NCBI GenBank assembly: GCA_003279455.1
Contig: QCHU01000001.1
Span: forward strand, 1-64,000
DNA length: 64,000 nucleotides
From: Prochlorococcus sp. AG-402-G19
GTDB taxonomy: Bacteria; Cyanobacteriota; Cyanobacteriia; PCC-6307; Cyanobiaceae
Reading direction: 5' to 3'
The notes beneath the pieces are model-generated. The model ran no database searches and was not told the DNA's origin. It was given only the letters and a program-made list of their open reading frames with translations. The translations under genes and the position numbers were made by a program. This document shows positions 1 to 7,939 of the stretch, one piece after another. Every line of letters begins with the position of its first letter. Positions within the stretch are counted from its first letter, which is position 1.

Positions 1-2
1 AC

Positions 3-443
3 TTAATAAAGGATATTGAGAAAGCTGCAAAAGTTTCCGAGATCCATGGTAATAAGCCTGCAAATGTTAGTGCTGATGAGTGGGCTTTGATTCTCTCTCA
101 CCGTACTCGTAAGACTACGAGTGCTAAAAAAGTTTCAGCAAAACCCTCAGCTAAAAAGGCGTCTGTCAAGAAAACTGTTGCTAAAAAGGCCACTATCAAA
201 AAAACTGTTGCTAAAAAAGTAATTGCAAAGAAAGCAGTAGCTAAAGCTGCTCCAGCCAAGAGCGCTGCAAAAGCAAAAGTTAAGACTTCTAAAGTTAAAA
301 CAGCAGTTAAGAAAGTAGCTTCTGCGCAAGCTAAAAAAGCAACTTCAAGCGCAAACTCAGTTTCAAAGAGAGCATCTAAGGCTTTAGCAGGAAGACCTGC
401 GAAGCGTGCAAGAAAAGTTAGTGTTAAAGCTGTAAAAGCTTAG
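3..443 (+). CDS. histone H1-like Lys/Ala-rich DNA-binding protein (5' truncated by window edge)
   Basis: The frame is open from base 3, so the gene starts outside the window. The first part reads as the end of a folded domain (IKDIEKAAKVSEIHGNKP, then ADEWALILSHRTRK). It matches the same stretch of the complete paralogue at 10854-11372. The rest is a Lys/Ala/Val tail of KKA-type repeats, like the C-terminal tail of histone H1, ending near GRPAKRARK, which contains an AT-hook-like GRP core. I infer non-specific binding to AT-rich DNA. The start sometimes picked at base 87 (TTG) is internal. The 3' flank carries a structured element shared with the paralogue. Confidence 0.8.
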   Translation, partial: LIKDIEKAAKVSEIHGNKPANVSADEWALILSHRTRKTTSAKKVSAKPSAKKASVKKTVAKKATIKKTVAKKVIAKKAVAKAAPAKSAAKAKVKTSKVKTAVKKVASAQAKKATSSANSVSKRASKALAGRPAKRARKVSVKAVKA

Positions 444-449
444 TCAAAA

Positions 450-504
450 AGCCAGATCCGTTAAAGCGGCCTGAAAAGTGCAATGCTTTTCTCTGGCTAT
501 TTTA
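450..504 (+). terminator. conserved three-way-junction 3' element / terminator of the H1-like gene
   Basis: The outer stem pairs AGCCAG (450-455) with CTGGCT (493-498). Inside it are a CCG/CGG hairpin (458-469) and a GAAAAG/CTTTTC hairpin (473-491), followed by TATTTTAG. The same layout with compensatory base changes follows the paralogue at 11379-11427. It probably terminates or stabilises the transcript. Confidence 0.65.
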
Positions 505-516
505 GTAAAGATGTCA

Positions 517-843
517 TTAGTATCCCAATCCTACATTGCCTTTTGTGTAACCTTGGCAGTAGTACTTGGCATGGTAGTAGTGATTAGTAATATCAGCTTT
601 CTCTCCTTCTAGTCCATCGATTCTTTTCTTTCCTAATTTCAATTCTCTTGCAGCTTTTTCCCCTGTAATTAAATCAGCGCTTAGACGTCCGCAAATATCA
701 TTCACTTTGAAGTCTTTCGCTGAAGGACCTCTGACATAGCCTGCAAAAATTGCAAGAAACAATCCAAGCGTTACAAACCTTCGGTGGTTTCTCCACCATT
801 CATAACTATTGAGATTTAGTCTCTTTTTTACATCAATTTTCAT
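517..843 (-). CDS. hypothetical membrane-anchored protein, 108 aa
   Basis: No family recognised. The N-terminus is basic and is followed by one membrane segment at about residues 24-41 (FVTLGLFLAIFAGYV). A hydrophilic C-terminal domain of about 65 residues carries two cysteines and a Tyr/His-rich end (NHYYHAKYYCQGYTKG). It converges with the H1-like gene upstream. The clean ATG start and lack of an overlapping alternative support a real gene. Orientation in the membrane is not clear. Confidence 0.6.
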   Translation of the reverse strand: MKIDVKKRLNLNSYEWWRNHRRFVTLGLFLAIFAGYVRGPSAKDFKVNDICGRLSADLITGEKAARELKLGKKRIDGLEGEKADITNHYYHAKYYCQGYTKGNVGLGY

Positions 844-1016
844 TTATATCAATAATAGATTTGTTCACCTTAGGCCTTAGTCCTTTTCTTTATGGGTGAT
901 GTTCTTGATAGTTAAATACTTTAGCTTATTCACATAGTTAAAGAATTAGCCCTATTCGTTTTTCAATAGATCATATTCACGAAGTACGATTGGATTATTG
1001 GTAAATCTATTTACGA

Positions 1017-1604
1017 ATGCTTGAGAAGATTTCAAAAGATGATTGGCAATATTTTGTCCCCTTTTTGGCTTGCACTATTTGCTTCTTTGCAACAGATTTC
1101 TTTGGAATAATTGATAAGGCTTCCATTGCTTATTGGTCTGGACGTTTGTTTTATGAGTCATACAGGATTATTACATCCCATTTTTTTCATGGTGATGTTA
1201 ATCATTTATTGGCAAATATCTCTGGAATCATCGTAGCTAGATATTTTCTTAAATCTTTAAGCCTTCAAAGTGACTATTTCTTTCTGGCTTTCATTGTATT
1301 GATAATGCCTCTCCAATCGTTCATTTGTTGGTTCGTAGATATTTTTATTTATAGAAATCCTATGTCTCTAGCCATTGGCTTTAGTGGTGTTTTATTTGGT
1401 ATCGACGCGTTTATTCTAATGACTACAATTTATGGAAAGAAAAGATTTTTGTTCATTGGATGTCACCTAAAGAAAGATCCAAGATTACTTAAATCTATTT
1501 CTGTGCTTACAGGTATTGGAATTATTTGGTCATTCTTACCTGGAATTAGTTTGTTAGGTCATATGTCTGGACTTTTGGCAGGATTTCTATTGTTTTGGCT
1601 CTAA
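1017..1604 (+). CDS. rhomboid-family intramembrane serine protease
   Basis: A 195-residue polytopic membrane protein. The rhomboid signature is visible in order: an HFFHGDVNHLLAN segment near residues 55-67 (the conserved His/Asn helix), the catalytic serine in GFSG (Ser123), and the catalytic histidine in LLGHMSG (His182). Family members cleave transmembrane substrates inside the bilayer. Its short length, with no extra soluble domain, fits the compact six-helix bacterial type. The substrate cannot be inferred. It stands alone, ends before a bidirectional terminator, and is convergent with the next gene. Confidence 0.85.
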   Translation: MLEKISKDDWQYFVPFLACTICFFATDFFGIIDKASIAYWSGRLFYESYRIITSHFFHGDVNHLLANISGIIVARYFLKSLSLQSDYFFLAFIVLIMPLQSFICWFVDIFIYRNPMSLAIGFSGVLFGIDAFILMTTIYGKKRFLFIGCHLKKDPRLLKSISVLTGIGIIWSFLPGISLLGHMSGLLAGFLLFWL

Positions 1605-1663
1605 ACAAACTATTGATTTGATGTTATGGGTTCTTACGAAAATCGTTATCTTCTGAATAGTAA

Positions 1664-1697
1664 AAGGCCTCAACTCAACTTTAATTGAGTTGCCTTT
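1664..1697. terminator. bidirectional terminator between convergent genes
   Basis: The hairpin pairs CAACTCAA (1671-1678) with TTGAGTTG (1685-1692), with AAAGGC before and GCCTTT after. It lies between the rhomboid gene (plus) and the next minus-strand gene, so it can serve both. Confidence 0.7.
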
Positions 1698-1956
1698 ACT
1701 TCACTTGATAAACTTTTGACCTTCCATTGCACTTACGCACCGCCCATTCGATTGGAGATTTTAAACTTTCTTGTTCAACACAAATAGTCTGATAATTAGC
1801 CCATTTAGCTATTGGCCCTAGCCTTATTGCAATTAGTGCAAGGCTAAACGCACATAAAAATGCACACAACAGCAATGCAATTCCAGTAAATAGATCATTA
1901 AACTTGAACTTCATTTCTGTCAGATTGAAGTTCTTATTTTTCTTTGTTTCACTCAT
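1696..1956 (-). CDS. small TM protein with C-terminal Cys/CNG motif, 86 aa
   Basis: No named family. A basic N-terminus is followed by one hydrophobic segment (about residues 24-46) and then a short outer domain with WANYQTIC, a second Trp and a final CNG. The order TM - W - C - V(x)2CNG recurs in the genes at 36965-37222 and 52442-52693, so I treat the three as one family. The two cysteines would lie on the periplasmic side and could form a disulfide. That is inference from topology. Confidence 0.65.
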   Translation of the reverse strand: MSETKKNKNFNLTEMKFKFNDLFTGIALLLCAFLCAFSLALIAIRLGPIAKWANYQTICVEQESLKSPIEWAVRKCNGRSKVYQVK

Positions 1957-2093
1957 AGAACTAATGGTGTGGAATAAAATGCCTCAATATTTAAAGTCTT
2001 ATATACTGTTATCTCTTTTATGGTGGCATAGATAATAAAAGCTGAATGAATTTTATAGATCTATTTATTGATAGTTAACAGTTGGAAATTTTC

Positions 2094-2297
2094 TTAGGTT
2101 TCTTCATTTGTCTTTTCACCATTAAACATCCTTTTCTCCCCGATCACGATGGTTAACCATCCAAGTGCTAGAAGCCCTCCAGCTTGATAGTCTCCTTTTA
2201 GAAAATCAAATAGAGCGAGGGTGCTTGCGGAAATAGCAAGAGTACGAACAGCAAACCTTGCAATGGTAATTTTCTTTTTTTTAATAGGTTTATTCAT
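2094..2297 (-). CDS. small membrane protein, 67 aa
   Basis: Not recognised. A Lys-rich N-terminus (KPIKKKK) is followed by two possible membrane stretches (about residues 14-31 and 39-53) and a charged tail ending EKTNEET. It begins a minus-strand run of tiny genes extending to 3983. Function unknown. Confidence 0.5.
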   Translation of the reverse strand: MNKPIKKKKITIARFAVRTLAISASTLALFDFLKGDYQAGGLLALGWLTIVIGEKRMFNGEKTNEET

Positions 2298-2348
2298 ATG
2301 CCTATTTTGCAGGGACTAACTTCGTAAAACAAATTTTGGTTGGATGAG

Positions 2349-2561
2349 TTATTGAAATTTATTCTTTTGCCAACATCTTGTTAATAGAATTAAATCTATC
2401 ATTTCTTCTTTGTCGTAAGAAGATTGATCCTTTCCCCTCACACCGCTTCCCTCTGTTAAACCCTGCAATTTGAGTTTCTTTCTAATCAACATTTTTCTTT
2501 CTGCACTTGAGAGATTTTTAAAACGTTTTTTCCTTTCTTCACGACTTTCACTATTGCTCAT
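2349..2561 (-). CDS. small basic hypothetical protein, 70 aa
   Basis: Not recognised. Highly charged and rich in Lys, Arg and Glu, with no membrane segment. Residues 5-32 read as amphipathic helix (SREERKKRFKNLSSAERKML). It lies in the run of small minus-strand genes with its own spacing rather than overlapping them. A nucleic-acid role is possible but unsupported. Confidence 0.5.
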   Translation of the reverse strand: MSNSESREERKKRFKNLSSAERKMLIRKKLKLQGLTEGSGVRGKDQSSYDKEEMIDLILLTRCWQKNKFQ

Positions 2562-2618
2562 TGGATTTTTTAATAATAATTTGTCTATTAATAGTAAATT
2601 GATAATTTTTTTACTAGT

Positions 2619-2921
2619 TTAATTAATTAAATAATTGTTTTCTAGAAGTGCATCAATGACTTTTGCTCCTCTTGGTTTATTCCCAAGAGAAAGGGGATTG
2701 GCCTTATCTAGTATTGAAGCAAAGCAAGTGAGCCAACTACTACCTTCGCAAACTTGAGCTGCCTCGCAAATGTGCTGTGGTGCTTTTTCTGTGCAACCTT
2801 GAGTGCGAGCAAATTTAATAGATGCTAGTTGAGAATCAAGTTCTAATTCTAGTAATGATATTTCGTCTTTATTAATCCATTCACCAGCAGCGTAGCTTTC
2901 AAGCAAAATTTGATAGTTCAT
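2619..2921 (-). CDS. EGSSW-family small protein, 100 aa (copy 1)
   Basis: Function unknown. It is clearly related to the genes at 11485-11781 and 14844-15125. Shared features in order are an N-terminal helix ending in ELL/YLE, a Cys-containing APQHIC segment, CEGSSWLTCFASILD, then NPLSLGNKPR. No membrane segment is visible and it is probably cytoplasmic. Finding three copies within 12.5 kb points to local family expansion. The ATG start matches the N-terminus of the other members. Confidence 0.65.
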   Translation of the reverse strand: MNYQILLESYAAGEWINKDEISLLELELDSQLASIKFARTQGCTEKAPQHICEAAQVCEGSSWLTCFASILDKANPLSLGNKPRGAKVIDALLENNYLIN

Positions 2922-2950
2922 TATTTAAAGAGTTTTAATAGTATTGAGAA

Positions 2951-3142
2951 CTAAGATCGAAAAAGTTTTTCTAAATCTTGCTTCACTTTCTCCAATTCAT
3001 TTAATTTTTTTGGGTTTGTTTTTTGCCCCCATTTATCTACTTCACCAGTTCGACCATTTTTAATTGTCATCCTTATCCACCAAAATTGAAGACTCAAGAA
3101 AATCAGAGCAAAAAAAATTAGTTCAAGAGTTCCTTGTTTCAT
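2951..3142 (-). CDS. single-TM small protein, 63 aa
   Basis: Not recognised. One membrane segment (residues 6-24, ending FWWIR) is followed by a basic linker and a short helix (LNELEKVKQDLEKL). The aromatic end of the membrane segment (WWIR.T.K) resembles the 44-residue protein at 13051-13185, which may be a distant relative. It is part of the small-gene run. Confidence 0.55.
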   Translation of the reverse strand: MKQGTLELIFFALIFLSLQFWWIRMTIKNGRTGEVDKWGQKTNPKKLNELEKVKQDLEKLFRS

Positions 3143-3203
3143 CCCAAACTATTCTAATAAATCGAACCTTTTCTTATCGTTGTACTCATTTTTCATGTAA
3201 TGA

Positions 3204-3323
3204 TTACTCATTAGGATCAACTTCAGTGATTTTTAAATTTAAGCCAACGTAAAGAAGAATACCTCCAATAAGAGGGGTCCAAAGCCCCAATTGGTTTAAA
3301 TCATGTGATTGCAGAAATTCCAT
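3204..3323 (-). CDS. small TM protein, 39 aa
   Basis: An ORF from ATG at 3323 to TAA at 3204. The protein has one membrane segment (LWTPLIGGILLYVGLNL) and a short acidic tail (EVDPNE). Its ATG directly follows the stop of the gene at 3324-3515 with no gap, which suggests translational coupling in one transcript. Function unknown. Confidence 0.5.
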   Translation of the reverse strand: MEFLQSHDLNQLGLWTPLIGGILLYVGLNLKITEVDPNE

Positions 3324-3515
3324 TTATTCTTCATCTCTTCTAATGAGGATTTGGTTTGTTTTATATTCAGATACTACCCTATTAGCTATTTCAACAATAA
3401 ATGAATTTGGACACCGTAAAGCCTCTTGTAACTCAGCTAATTCATCAGAAATAAACTCTATACTCCTTGCAATAACTGCTTGATGTTCTTCTTTTGGTTT
3501 CCATTCTTTAGCCAT
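3324..3515 (-). CDS. small hypothetical protein, 63 aa (EW-P-EE family, copy 1)
   Basis: A mostly helical, charged, soluble-looking protein. Its opening KEWKPKEEH and later IANRVVSEYKTN align with EEWHPTNEE and IADHYQEN of the neighbouring ORF at 3515-3691, so the two look like a tandem duplication. The start codon overlaps the upstream stop (TAATG) and the stop abuts the next ATG, so three or four tiny genes here are probably co-translated. Confidence 0.6.
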   Translation of the reverse strand: MAKEWKPKEEHQAVIARSIEFISDELAELQEALRCPNSFIVEIANRVVSEYKTNQILIRRDEE

Positions 3516-3691
3516 TAATTTTCTTGATAATGATCTGCTATTTCGTTAAGCATATTTGAAATATATTTTTTATTTGCAGTTGTTCGCGCTTTTATTTTTT
3601 CGAATCCGACCTTGATTTGCATCCAGGCACTGTCTATCACTTCAATTTCTTCATTTGTAGGATGCCATTCTTCAGGAATATTAAATATGAG
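3515..3691 (-). CDS. small hypothetical ORF without a usual start codon (EW-P-EE family, copy 2)
   Basis: An open frame of 58 codons after a TGA, ending in TAA that overlaps the next ATG by one base. It resembles its downstream neighbour (EEWHPTNEEIEVIDSAW against KEWKPKEEHQAVIARSI). There is no ATG, GTG or TTG ahead of the conserved part. An ATT codon right after the stop of the 31-residue gene is the best-placed start. Either it uses a rare start through coupling, or the start has been lost and it is a pseudogene. Confidence 0.45.
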   Translation of the reverse strand, partial: LIFNIPEEWHPTNEEIEVIDSAWMQIKVGFEKIKARTTANKKYISNMLNEIADHYQEN

Positions 3692-3776
3692 TCAAACCAA
3701 ACATAATCCCTTTTGAGATTGCCCATCCAATACCTAGACATATAGCAACTGTAAAAAGTGTTTTTAAAAGGTCCAT
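3681..3776 (-). CDS. 31-residue membrane peptide
   Basis: ATG at 3776 to TAA at 3681. The product is almost entirely one membrane helix (LLKTLFTVAICLGIGWAISK) with a short tail. Its last codons overlap the start of the ORF at 3515-3691, which fits translational coupling. Function unknown. Confidence 0.5.
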   Translation of the reverse strand: MDLLKTLFTVAICLGIGWAISKGIMFGLTHI

Positions 3777-3782
3777 ATCCTT

Positions 3783-3983
3783 TTAGTCCCTTCCAAATGC
3801 AGTTCTTAACGAACTTGTAAAATCGAATTGAACCCCATCATTAGATGAACCTAGGTTTTGAATTAGCTTTGAACTGGCAAATCTTGATTGGGTTGATGAA
3901 TAAATTGATTGAGATTTTACTGTTGATGATTTTACTGCCGCTGTTTTCTTTGCTGTCGCTTTTGTTGCTGTAGCTGAGGTCAT
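3783..3983 (-). CDS. small Lys/Ala/Ser/Thr-rich protein, 66 aa
   Basis: Not recognised. The first 30 residues are a low-complexity mix of Thr, Ala, Lys and Ser (TKATAKKTAAVKSSTVK). The rest is a polar stretch ending LRTAFGRD. The N-terminus recalls the tails of the H1-like proteins in this window, but it is short and no homology is claimed. It opens the small-gene run. Confidence 0.5.
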   Translation of the reverse strand: MTSATATKATAKKTAAVKSSTVKSQSIYSSTQSRFASSKLIQNLGSSNDGVQFDFTSSLRTAFGRD

Positions 3984-4046
3984 TAAAAAAATTGTATTTC
4001 TTACAACTTAGACAAACTGAGTTAAAAGGCGATAGTTGTTAACTTT

Positions 4047-4964
4047 TTAAAATCTTAAAATCATCAACCAAGCAGGGATTGATATGAGCGCGATGATTGT
4101 ACTTAAGACAACAAGCGATGTGGCTTCCTCTTCATCTCTTGACGCTGCTTGGGATATTAGTAAGACAGATATTGCTGTTGGCGCAGCTGATTGAAGTACT
4201 AAAGCCTCTCGCATGACGTTGGGTAATCTGATCGCTGAGGAAATGATCAACATAATGACTGGCAATCCAACCAGTTTCATGATTAAAGCATTTTTTATGG
4301 ATATTATTTGGATTTTTATTCTTGCGAGATTTGCTTTCCTCAACCAACTTAGACGCATTCCAACGATTACAAGTGCTAAAACAATTACAACCCTTGAAGG
4401 TATCCAAAGTAAGGCTGTTATTTGTTCATTCCATGGTGATGAATGAACAATTAATGCGCCAATCAGTCCTTTTACAGCAGGGCTTCTAAAGATTGCTTTT
4501 ATGAAATTCTGCCAATATCTATTAGAACTTAAAACTTTTGAAGGATCTGTTAGCAGTATTGGACCGATACTCCAAATTACTAATGTCGCACCAAGGTCAA
4601 AACCTATGCTGTAAATCAAGGCATGATTTGGAAGCAGTGCTAGTGAAACTGGTATTCCGAAATACCCAGTATTTCCAAATGCACTACCTAGTTGAAGAGA
4701 TCTGTTTGGAATTAAGTCTTTTATACTAGGAAGGCAATTTAATAGAGTCATTAAAAAGCCAATAGCTACGAGTGCTAAAGCCGCAGATTGTATCAAAGGG
4801 AATTCAAGGCCAGACTTAAGTAATATCCCCATCAAGCTGATAGGAATTCCATAGTTTATTAAAGGGCGAGATATCGTTAGGGAAAAATCTTTTTTAAATC
4901 GTCCTAGTAAATAGCCTATTAAAAGACATGGTATTAATTCAGCTAAAAGAAAGATTATTTCCAA
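4047..4964 (-). CDS. AEC (auxin efflux carrier)-family transporter
   Basis: A 305-residue polytopic membrane protein with about ten membrane segments. The two half-repeats of the AEC/BART fold are visible: GNTGYFGIP near residues 97-105 and the matching SAAPTA around residue 262. These are the discontinuous-helix positions typical of AEC and PIN-like carriers. Bacterial members export or import organic acids or similar anions; the substrate here is unknown. Length is normal for the family. No partner gene is adjacent. Confidence 0.85.
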   Translation of the reverse strand: MEIIFLLAELIPCLLIGYLLGRFKKDFSLTISRPLINYGIPISLMGILLKSGLEFPLIQSAALALVAIGFLMTLLNCLPSIKDLIPNRSLQLGSAFGNTGYFGIPVSLALLPNHALIYSIGFDLGATLVIWSIGPILLTDPSKVLSSNRYWQNFIKAIFRSPAVKGLIGALIVHSSPWNEQITALLWIPSRVVIVLALVIVGMRLSWLRKANLARIKIQIISIKNALIMKLVGLPVIMLIISSAIRLPNVMREALVLQSAAPTAISVLLISQAASRDEEEATSLVVLSTIIALISIPAWLMILRF

Positions 4965-5121
4965 CTGAGTAAAGCGAATATCATTTTGTTATGTTGAGTG
5001 GTCAAGATTACTTTTATGATTAATTCGTTATCTTAACGTGAGTTTATCTTTGTAAGTACTTTTCAGGTTATGGATAGCTGGTTCTCTTCACTGATTGAGA
5101 AAGTTTTAATTCGTAGTTCGC

Positions 5122-5343
5122 TTATTTCTCCTTGTAAATACTTTTTTCTGAACAACCTAATGTTTCTCCAAAAAGAATATCTGTGCACATGGCATTACAT
5201 AAAAGATAAACGACCCAACTTGTAACAGGGACTCCAATTAAATAACTAAATGGGTGCTTTACTTTGATGAATCCAACAATGGCAACGATTAGAACAACAA
5301 TTAAGTTGATGATTCGTTTGAGGGCTTTTCTTGGTATCTGCAT
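5122..5343 (-). CDS. small two-TM protein, 73 aa
   Basis: Not recognised. A basic N-terminus (RKALKR) precedes two membrane segments (about residues 11-26 and 33-50). A Cys-containing tail follows (CNAMCTDILFGETLGC). Stand-alone between longer non-coding flanks. Confidence 0.5.
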   Translation of the reverse strand: MQIPRKALKRIINLIVVLIVAIVGFIKVKHPFSYLIGVPVTSWVVYLLCNAMCTDILFGETLGCSEKSIYKEK

Positions 5344-5447
5344 CAGCTATTTCTAGCAGAAAGTTTTCTTATTTATCTAGTTTTTACAACAACTGTTAGT
5401 CAGTTTTGTTTTGTTTGGGTATTGTTTGCCCATATTAAAGATTTTAG

Positions 5448-5759
5448 ATGTCTTCCACTGTCACCTCAGTTTTTACTTTTAAGGTTGAAAGCACCTTTGA
5501 TGAGTGGGCTGCAATCTTCGACAGCAAAGAAGCTACCAAAAGGCATAGAGAGTTTAATATTCAGCCTTTGTACAGAGGGTGTAGTGAAGATGACCCTCAA
5601 AAAATAATTGTTATACATCAGCACCCAGAGGGGAATATTGAGAAATTTATAGAAGCCAATGGAGACTGGATGGCGAGCCACAGAGTCGATCTATCTACAA
5701 TGGAGAAGTCTGCTTGGACATGGACCGACAACAGTAGTGTTCAGTTTAAAGCTGCTTAA
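5448..5759 (+). CDS. DUF3764-family protein
   Basis: A 103-residue soluble protein with the layout of the DUF3764 family of marine cyanobacteria. It opens with VFTFKVESTFDEWAAIFDS and continues with a core of YRG, KIIVIHQ and an EGNIEKFIEANGDWM stretch. The fold resembles a small alpha/beta ferredoxin-like monomer, as in antibiotic-biosynthesis monooxygenase-type proteins. No biochemical role is known to me. The ATG at 5448 gives the normal family N-terminus. Confidence 0.75.
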   Translation: MSSTVTSVFTFKVESTFDEWAAIFDSKEATKRHREFNIQPLYRGCSEDDPQKIIVIHQHPEGNIEKFIEANGDWMASHRVDLSTMEKSAWTWTDNSSVQFKAA

Positions 5760-5931
5760 TCAAACACGGGTCGTGTACTTATCGAATCGCCATAGATCAA
5801 ATACCAGATTTTTACTATTTCTAGCCATTTATGCTGTTTAAAACTAGCGAGTATCTAGATTTTAATGCTTACATTTTTCGATTAATTATGTCTCTACCAA
5901 AAAGAAATTTTTTGTGTATAGATCTGAGTTG

Positions 5932-6057
5932 TTAAAAAATTGAAATTGAATCAGATAATTCCATGGGTATGGATATTATTCCTATAAATAAAATTAGGAT
6001 TGGTAGATTCCATAATATAATGAGTTGAATAAACTTAAATTTGGTGAATTTAAACAT
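5932..6057 (-). CDS. small TM protein, 41 aa
   Basis: ATG at 6057, stop at 5932. A basic N-terminus is followed by one membrane segment (IQLIILWNLPILILFIGIIS). It starts two bases after the stop of the 26-codon ORF upstream, suggesting a two-gene transcript. Function unknown. Confidence 0.4.
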   Translation of the reverse strand: MFKFTKFKFIQLIILWNLPILILFIGIISIPMELSDSISIF

Positions 6058-6059
6058 AG

Positions 6060-6140
6060 TTAGTAATCAGTTCGTTTGAGTCCCCATAAATTCCCTTGCT
6101 CGGAGCTTTTAACAATTGCTTTGTAAATATCTAAAGTCAT
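6060..6140 (-). CDS. 26-residue peptide ORF
   Basis: ATG at 6140 to TAA at 6060. The product is short, hydrophilic and helical (YKAIVKSSEQGNLWGLKR). Only its position directly before the 41-codon gene supports it. It may be a leader or chance. Confidence 0.3.
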   Translation of the reverse strand: MTLDIYKAIVKSSEQGNLWGLKRTDY

Positions 6141-6486
6141 AACTTTAATTAACTGAATAATTTTTTTAAAGTTACCCTTTTACTTAATGTCTGTATGTAG
6201 GGAGAAATACAAAATCTATAAAGTATAAATTATTAATGTAATTAGATTTTCTAATAATTGAATATTTAGGTGCTTTGTAATTTTAATTTCTTTTAAAATT
6301 TATACAATTTTAAAAAATGCAATTTAGCTAAAATACGTTCTACGATCCTCATCTAGAATTTAGTTCAGATATTATTTGACATCTAATTGTTCAAAAGCAT
6401 TATGTCTTTTTATATTCGGTTTTCTATCCCAAATTGTTCGGTAGATTTCTTTCAGAACTATTTCGTTATTTTTAGGATATGGATAG
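6141..6486. other. AT-rich gap, nothing recognised
   Basis: This interval has no ORF that I can support on either strand, no strong hairpin and no RNA gene signature. It probably holds the promoter for the gene at 6487. Confidence 0.5.
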
Positions 6487-6699
6487 TTGATATTAAAAAA
6501 ATTGTCCTCAAGACCAATTACATCCTGCAAAAGATACGCTGTTAGCTACCGAGATTTAGCTAATAAAAGACATGAATTAGGGTTTTATGCCATTGATGCT
6601 TTTGAAGCTAGACAGTTAGCTATTGAGTTCAATAAATTTGTACGAGAGCATCCAAATTCTATTGATAGGATTTCTCTAAGAAATAAAGTTATCGCTTAA
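6487..6699 (+). CDS. small basic hypothetical protein, 70 aa
   Basis: Not recognised. It starts at TTG. The residues RYAVSYRDLANKRHELGFYAIDAFEARQLA suggest a beta-hairpin followed by a helix, and the sequence is basic. The pattern (aromatic strand, then helix with EARQLAIEF) resembles small nucleic-acid-binding or integrase-arm folds, but that is only a resemblance. Confidence 0.5.
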   Translation: MILKKLSSRPITSCKRYAVSYRDLANKRHELGFYAIDAFEARQLAIEFNKFVREHPNSIDRISLRNKVIA

Positions 6700-6820
6700 T
6701 GTCATTACGTCTAAGCAACATTTTGCTTTTTAAATTTTGTACCGAGACTTGCCTATTAAAAAAATATTCTTAGAAGAATTTGCTGCACAAAACATCTAAG
6801 GTTATTTCAAAGCTGGTTGC

Positions 6821-7309
6821 TTATTTATCCTTTACCCATAGTGCAAGTCCTCCACCCTTTCCCCTGGCTGACAACCACCTACCATTTGGGTCGATAGCTA
6901 TTAATGCAAAAAACGGTCTCTTCTTTTGATCCGGTGCCGGTAGAGATCTCTTTAGAATAGTTAATGAAGCCAGTTTTATTTGAATGCAATCAAAAGAAAA
7001 GGGTAATAATGGCTGCTTCCTTTCTAAATTTGCGTAGCCACTGAATCTCAGGGTTAGTAATCCAAATTTAACTGCGTTGGCGATAATAAATTTCTCTTCT
7101 TCTGGATTCTGTGTATCTTTCTTCAACTCTAGACTGGCTGAAAGAACCTGTAGCAAAGTGCTTGAAACCGTGTCTTCTGTATCTGATCCCTGCTTCCAAA
7201 CTGAATTAAATTTCCATAGTCCTAATAGAGAGTCAAATTCAATGCCACTCCCATCTACTCTTGCGCTTTTTTCTAATTCTTTAAGCTTGTCTAGAGAAGG
7301 AAGATCCAT
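6821..7309 (-). CDS. conserved cyanobacterial protein, 162 aa
   Basis: A soluble protein with conserved-looking blocks LLGLWKFNSVW near the N-terminus, LRFSGYANLERKQPLLPFSF in the middle and GRWLSARGKGGGLALWV at the end. Such strand-rich blocks recall PAP/fibrillin-type lipid-associated proteins of cyanobacteria and plastids, but I cannot be sure of the assignment. An in-frame ATG at 7327 would add six residues; MDLPSLDKLKELE is the more natural start. Confidence 0.65.
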   Translation of the reverse strand: MDLPSLDKLKELEKSARVDGSGIEFDSLLGLWKFNSVWKQGSDTEDTVSSTLLQVLSASLELKKDTQNPEEEKFIIANAVKFGLLTLRFSGYANLERKQPLLPFSFDCIQIKLASLTILKRSLPAPDQKKRPFFALIAIDPNGRWLSARGKGGGLALWVKDK

Positions 7310-7550
7310 TTTATTTCCGCCCATCACAATTAATTTTGCTTTACTAATTTTAATCAGATATCTGATGTCTAGTGGTTTTAGGCTTTATTAATTTTTCAGC
7401 CATGAGTAGTTTTGAGTTAATCATTTGCTTAATTGTACATTTATTTATTTATGGGCTTTCTTTCAATATCTAATTTTAATTATGTATCTTATGAGACTTT
7501 TAAATATTTAGGTCATAATTAGAAATCAATAAGAGAGTGAGTCCCTAGTT

Positions 7551-7637
7551 TTGGCTAATGAAGTTAAACCAAGTACATCACTCTTAACAGTAGGACTAAA
7601 TTTATTTATGCTTATTTTTTTGCTTTTAGCTATTTAG
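7551..7637 (+). CDS. 28-residue membrane peptide
   Basis: TTG at 7551 to TAG at 7637. The sequence is MANEVKPSTSLLTVG followed by a hydrophobic helix ending in LLLAI. A purine-rich GAGAGTGAG lies before it. Its size resembles the small subunits of photosynthetic complexes, but it matches none that I know. Confidence 0.4.
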   Translation: MANEVKPSTSLLTVGLNLFMLIFLLLAI

Positions 7638-7706
7638 TTAATAATATTCAAGCTATGGACGGTGCTTATTCTTTTTGTTTGAATGGAGTGATAATTAACT
7701 TCCCAA

Positions 7707-7880
7707 ATGACTACCTTTAGAGAAAGAATTAATTCACATCTCCCGATAATGCTTCAGTTGTTAAGCACTGCATCCTTGGTTGTTATCGCTCTGTCTGCTA
7801 TTTGTGGATCTCAATCATTGAAGAAATTGTCTTCTGCCCATGAAATGCCTGGCTCGGCAGAAGTGCATCACGATCATTGA
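7707..7880 (+). CDS. small TM protein with His-rich tail, 57 aa
   Basis: ATG at 7707 to TGA at 7880. The N-terminus is hydrophilic, with one membrane segment (MLQLLSTASLVVIALSAICG) and a tail ending AEVHHDH. A strong terminator follows at once. The tail could bind metal, but this is only a guess from composition. Confidence 0.55.
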   Translation: MTTFRERINSHLPIMLQLLSTASLVVIALSAICGSQSLKKLSSAHEMPGSAEVHHDH

Positions 7881-7902
7881 ACTCCTGATCTTATAAAATG
7901 TA

Positions 7903-7929
7903 AAAAAGGGCTTGTATAAGCCCTTTTTT
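7903..7929. terminator. bidirectional rho-independent terminator
   Basis: AAAAAAGGGCT - tgtata - AGCCCTTTTTTT is a perfect hairpin flanked by A and T runs. It lies between the convergent 57-residue gene and the SRAP gene. Confidence 0.9.
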
Positions 7930-7939
7930 TGTCTTGATT

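Noticed and set aside
147-329. Cys/Phe-rich ORFs antisense to the Lys-rich tails (also 11115-11408 and 11126-11341)
   Set aside because: They are the complement of AAG/AAA/GCT repeats in the H1-like genes and have no independent support.
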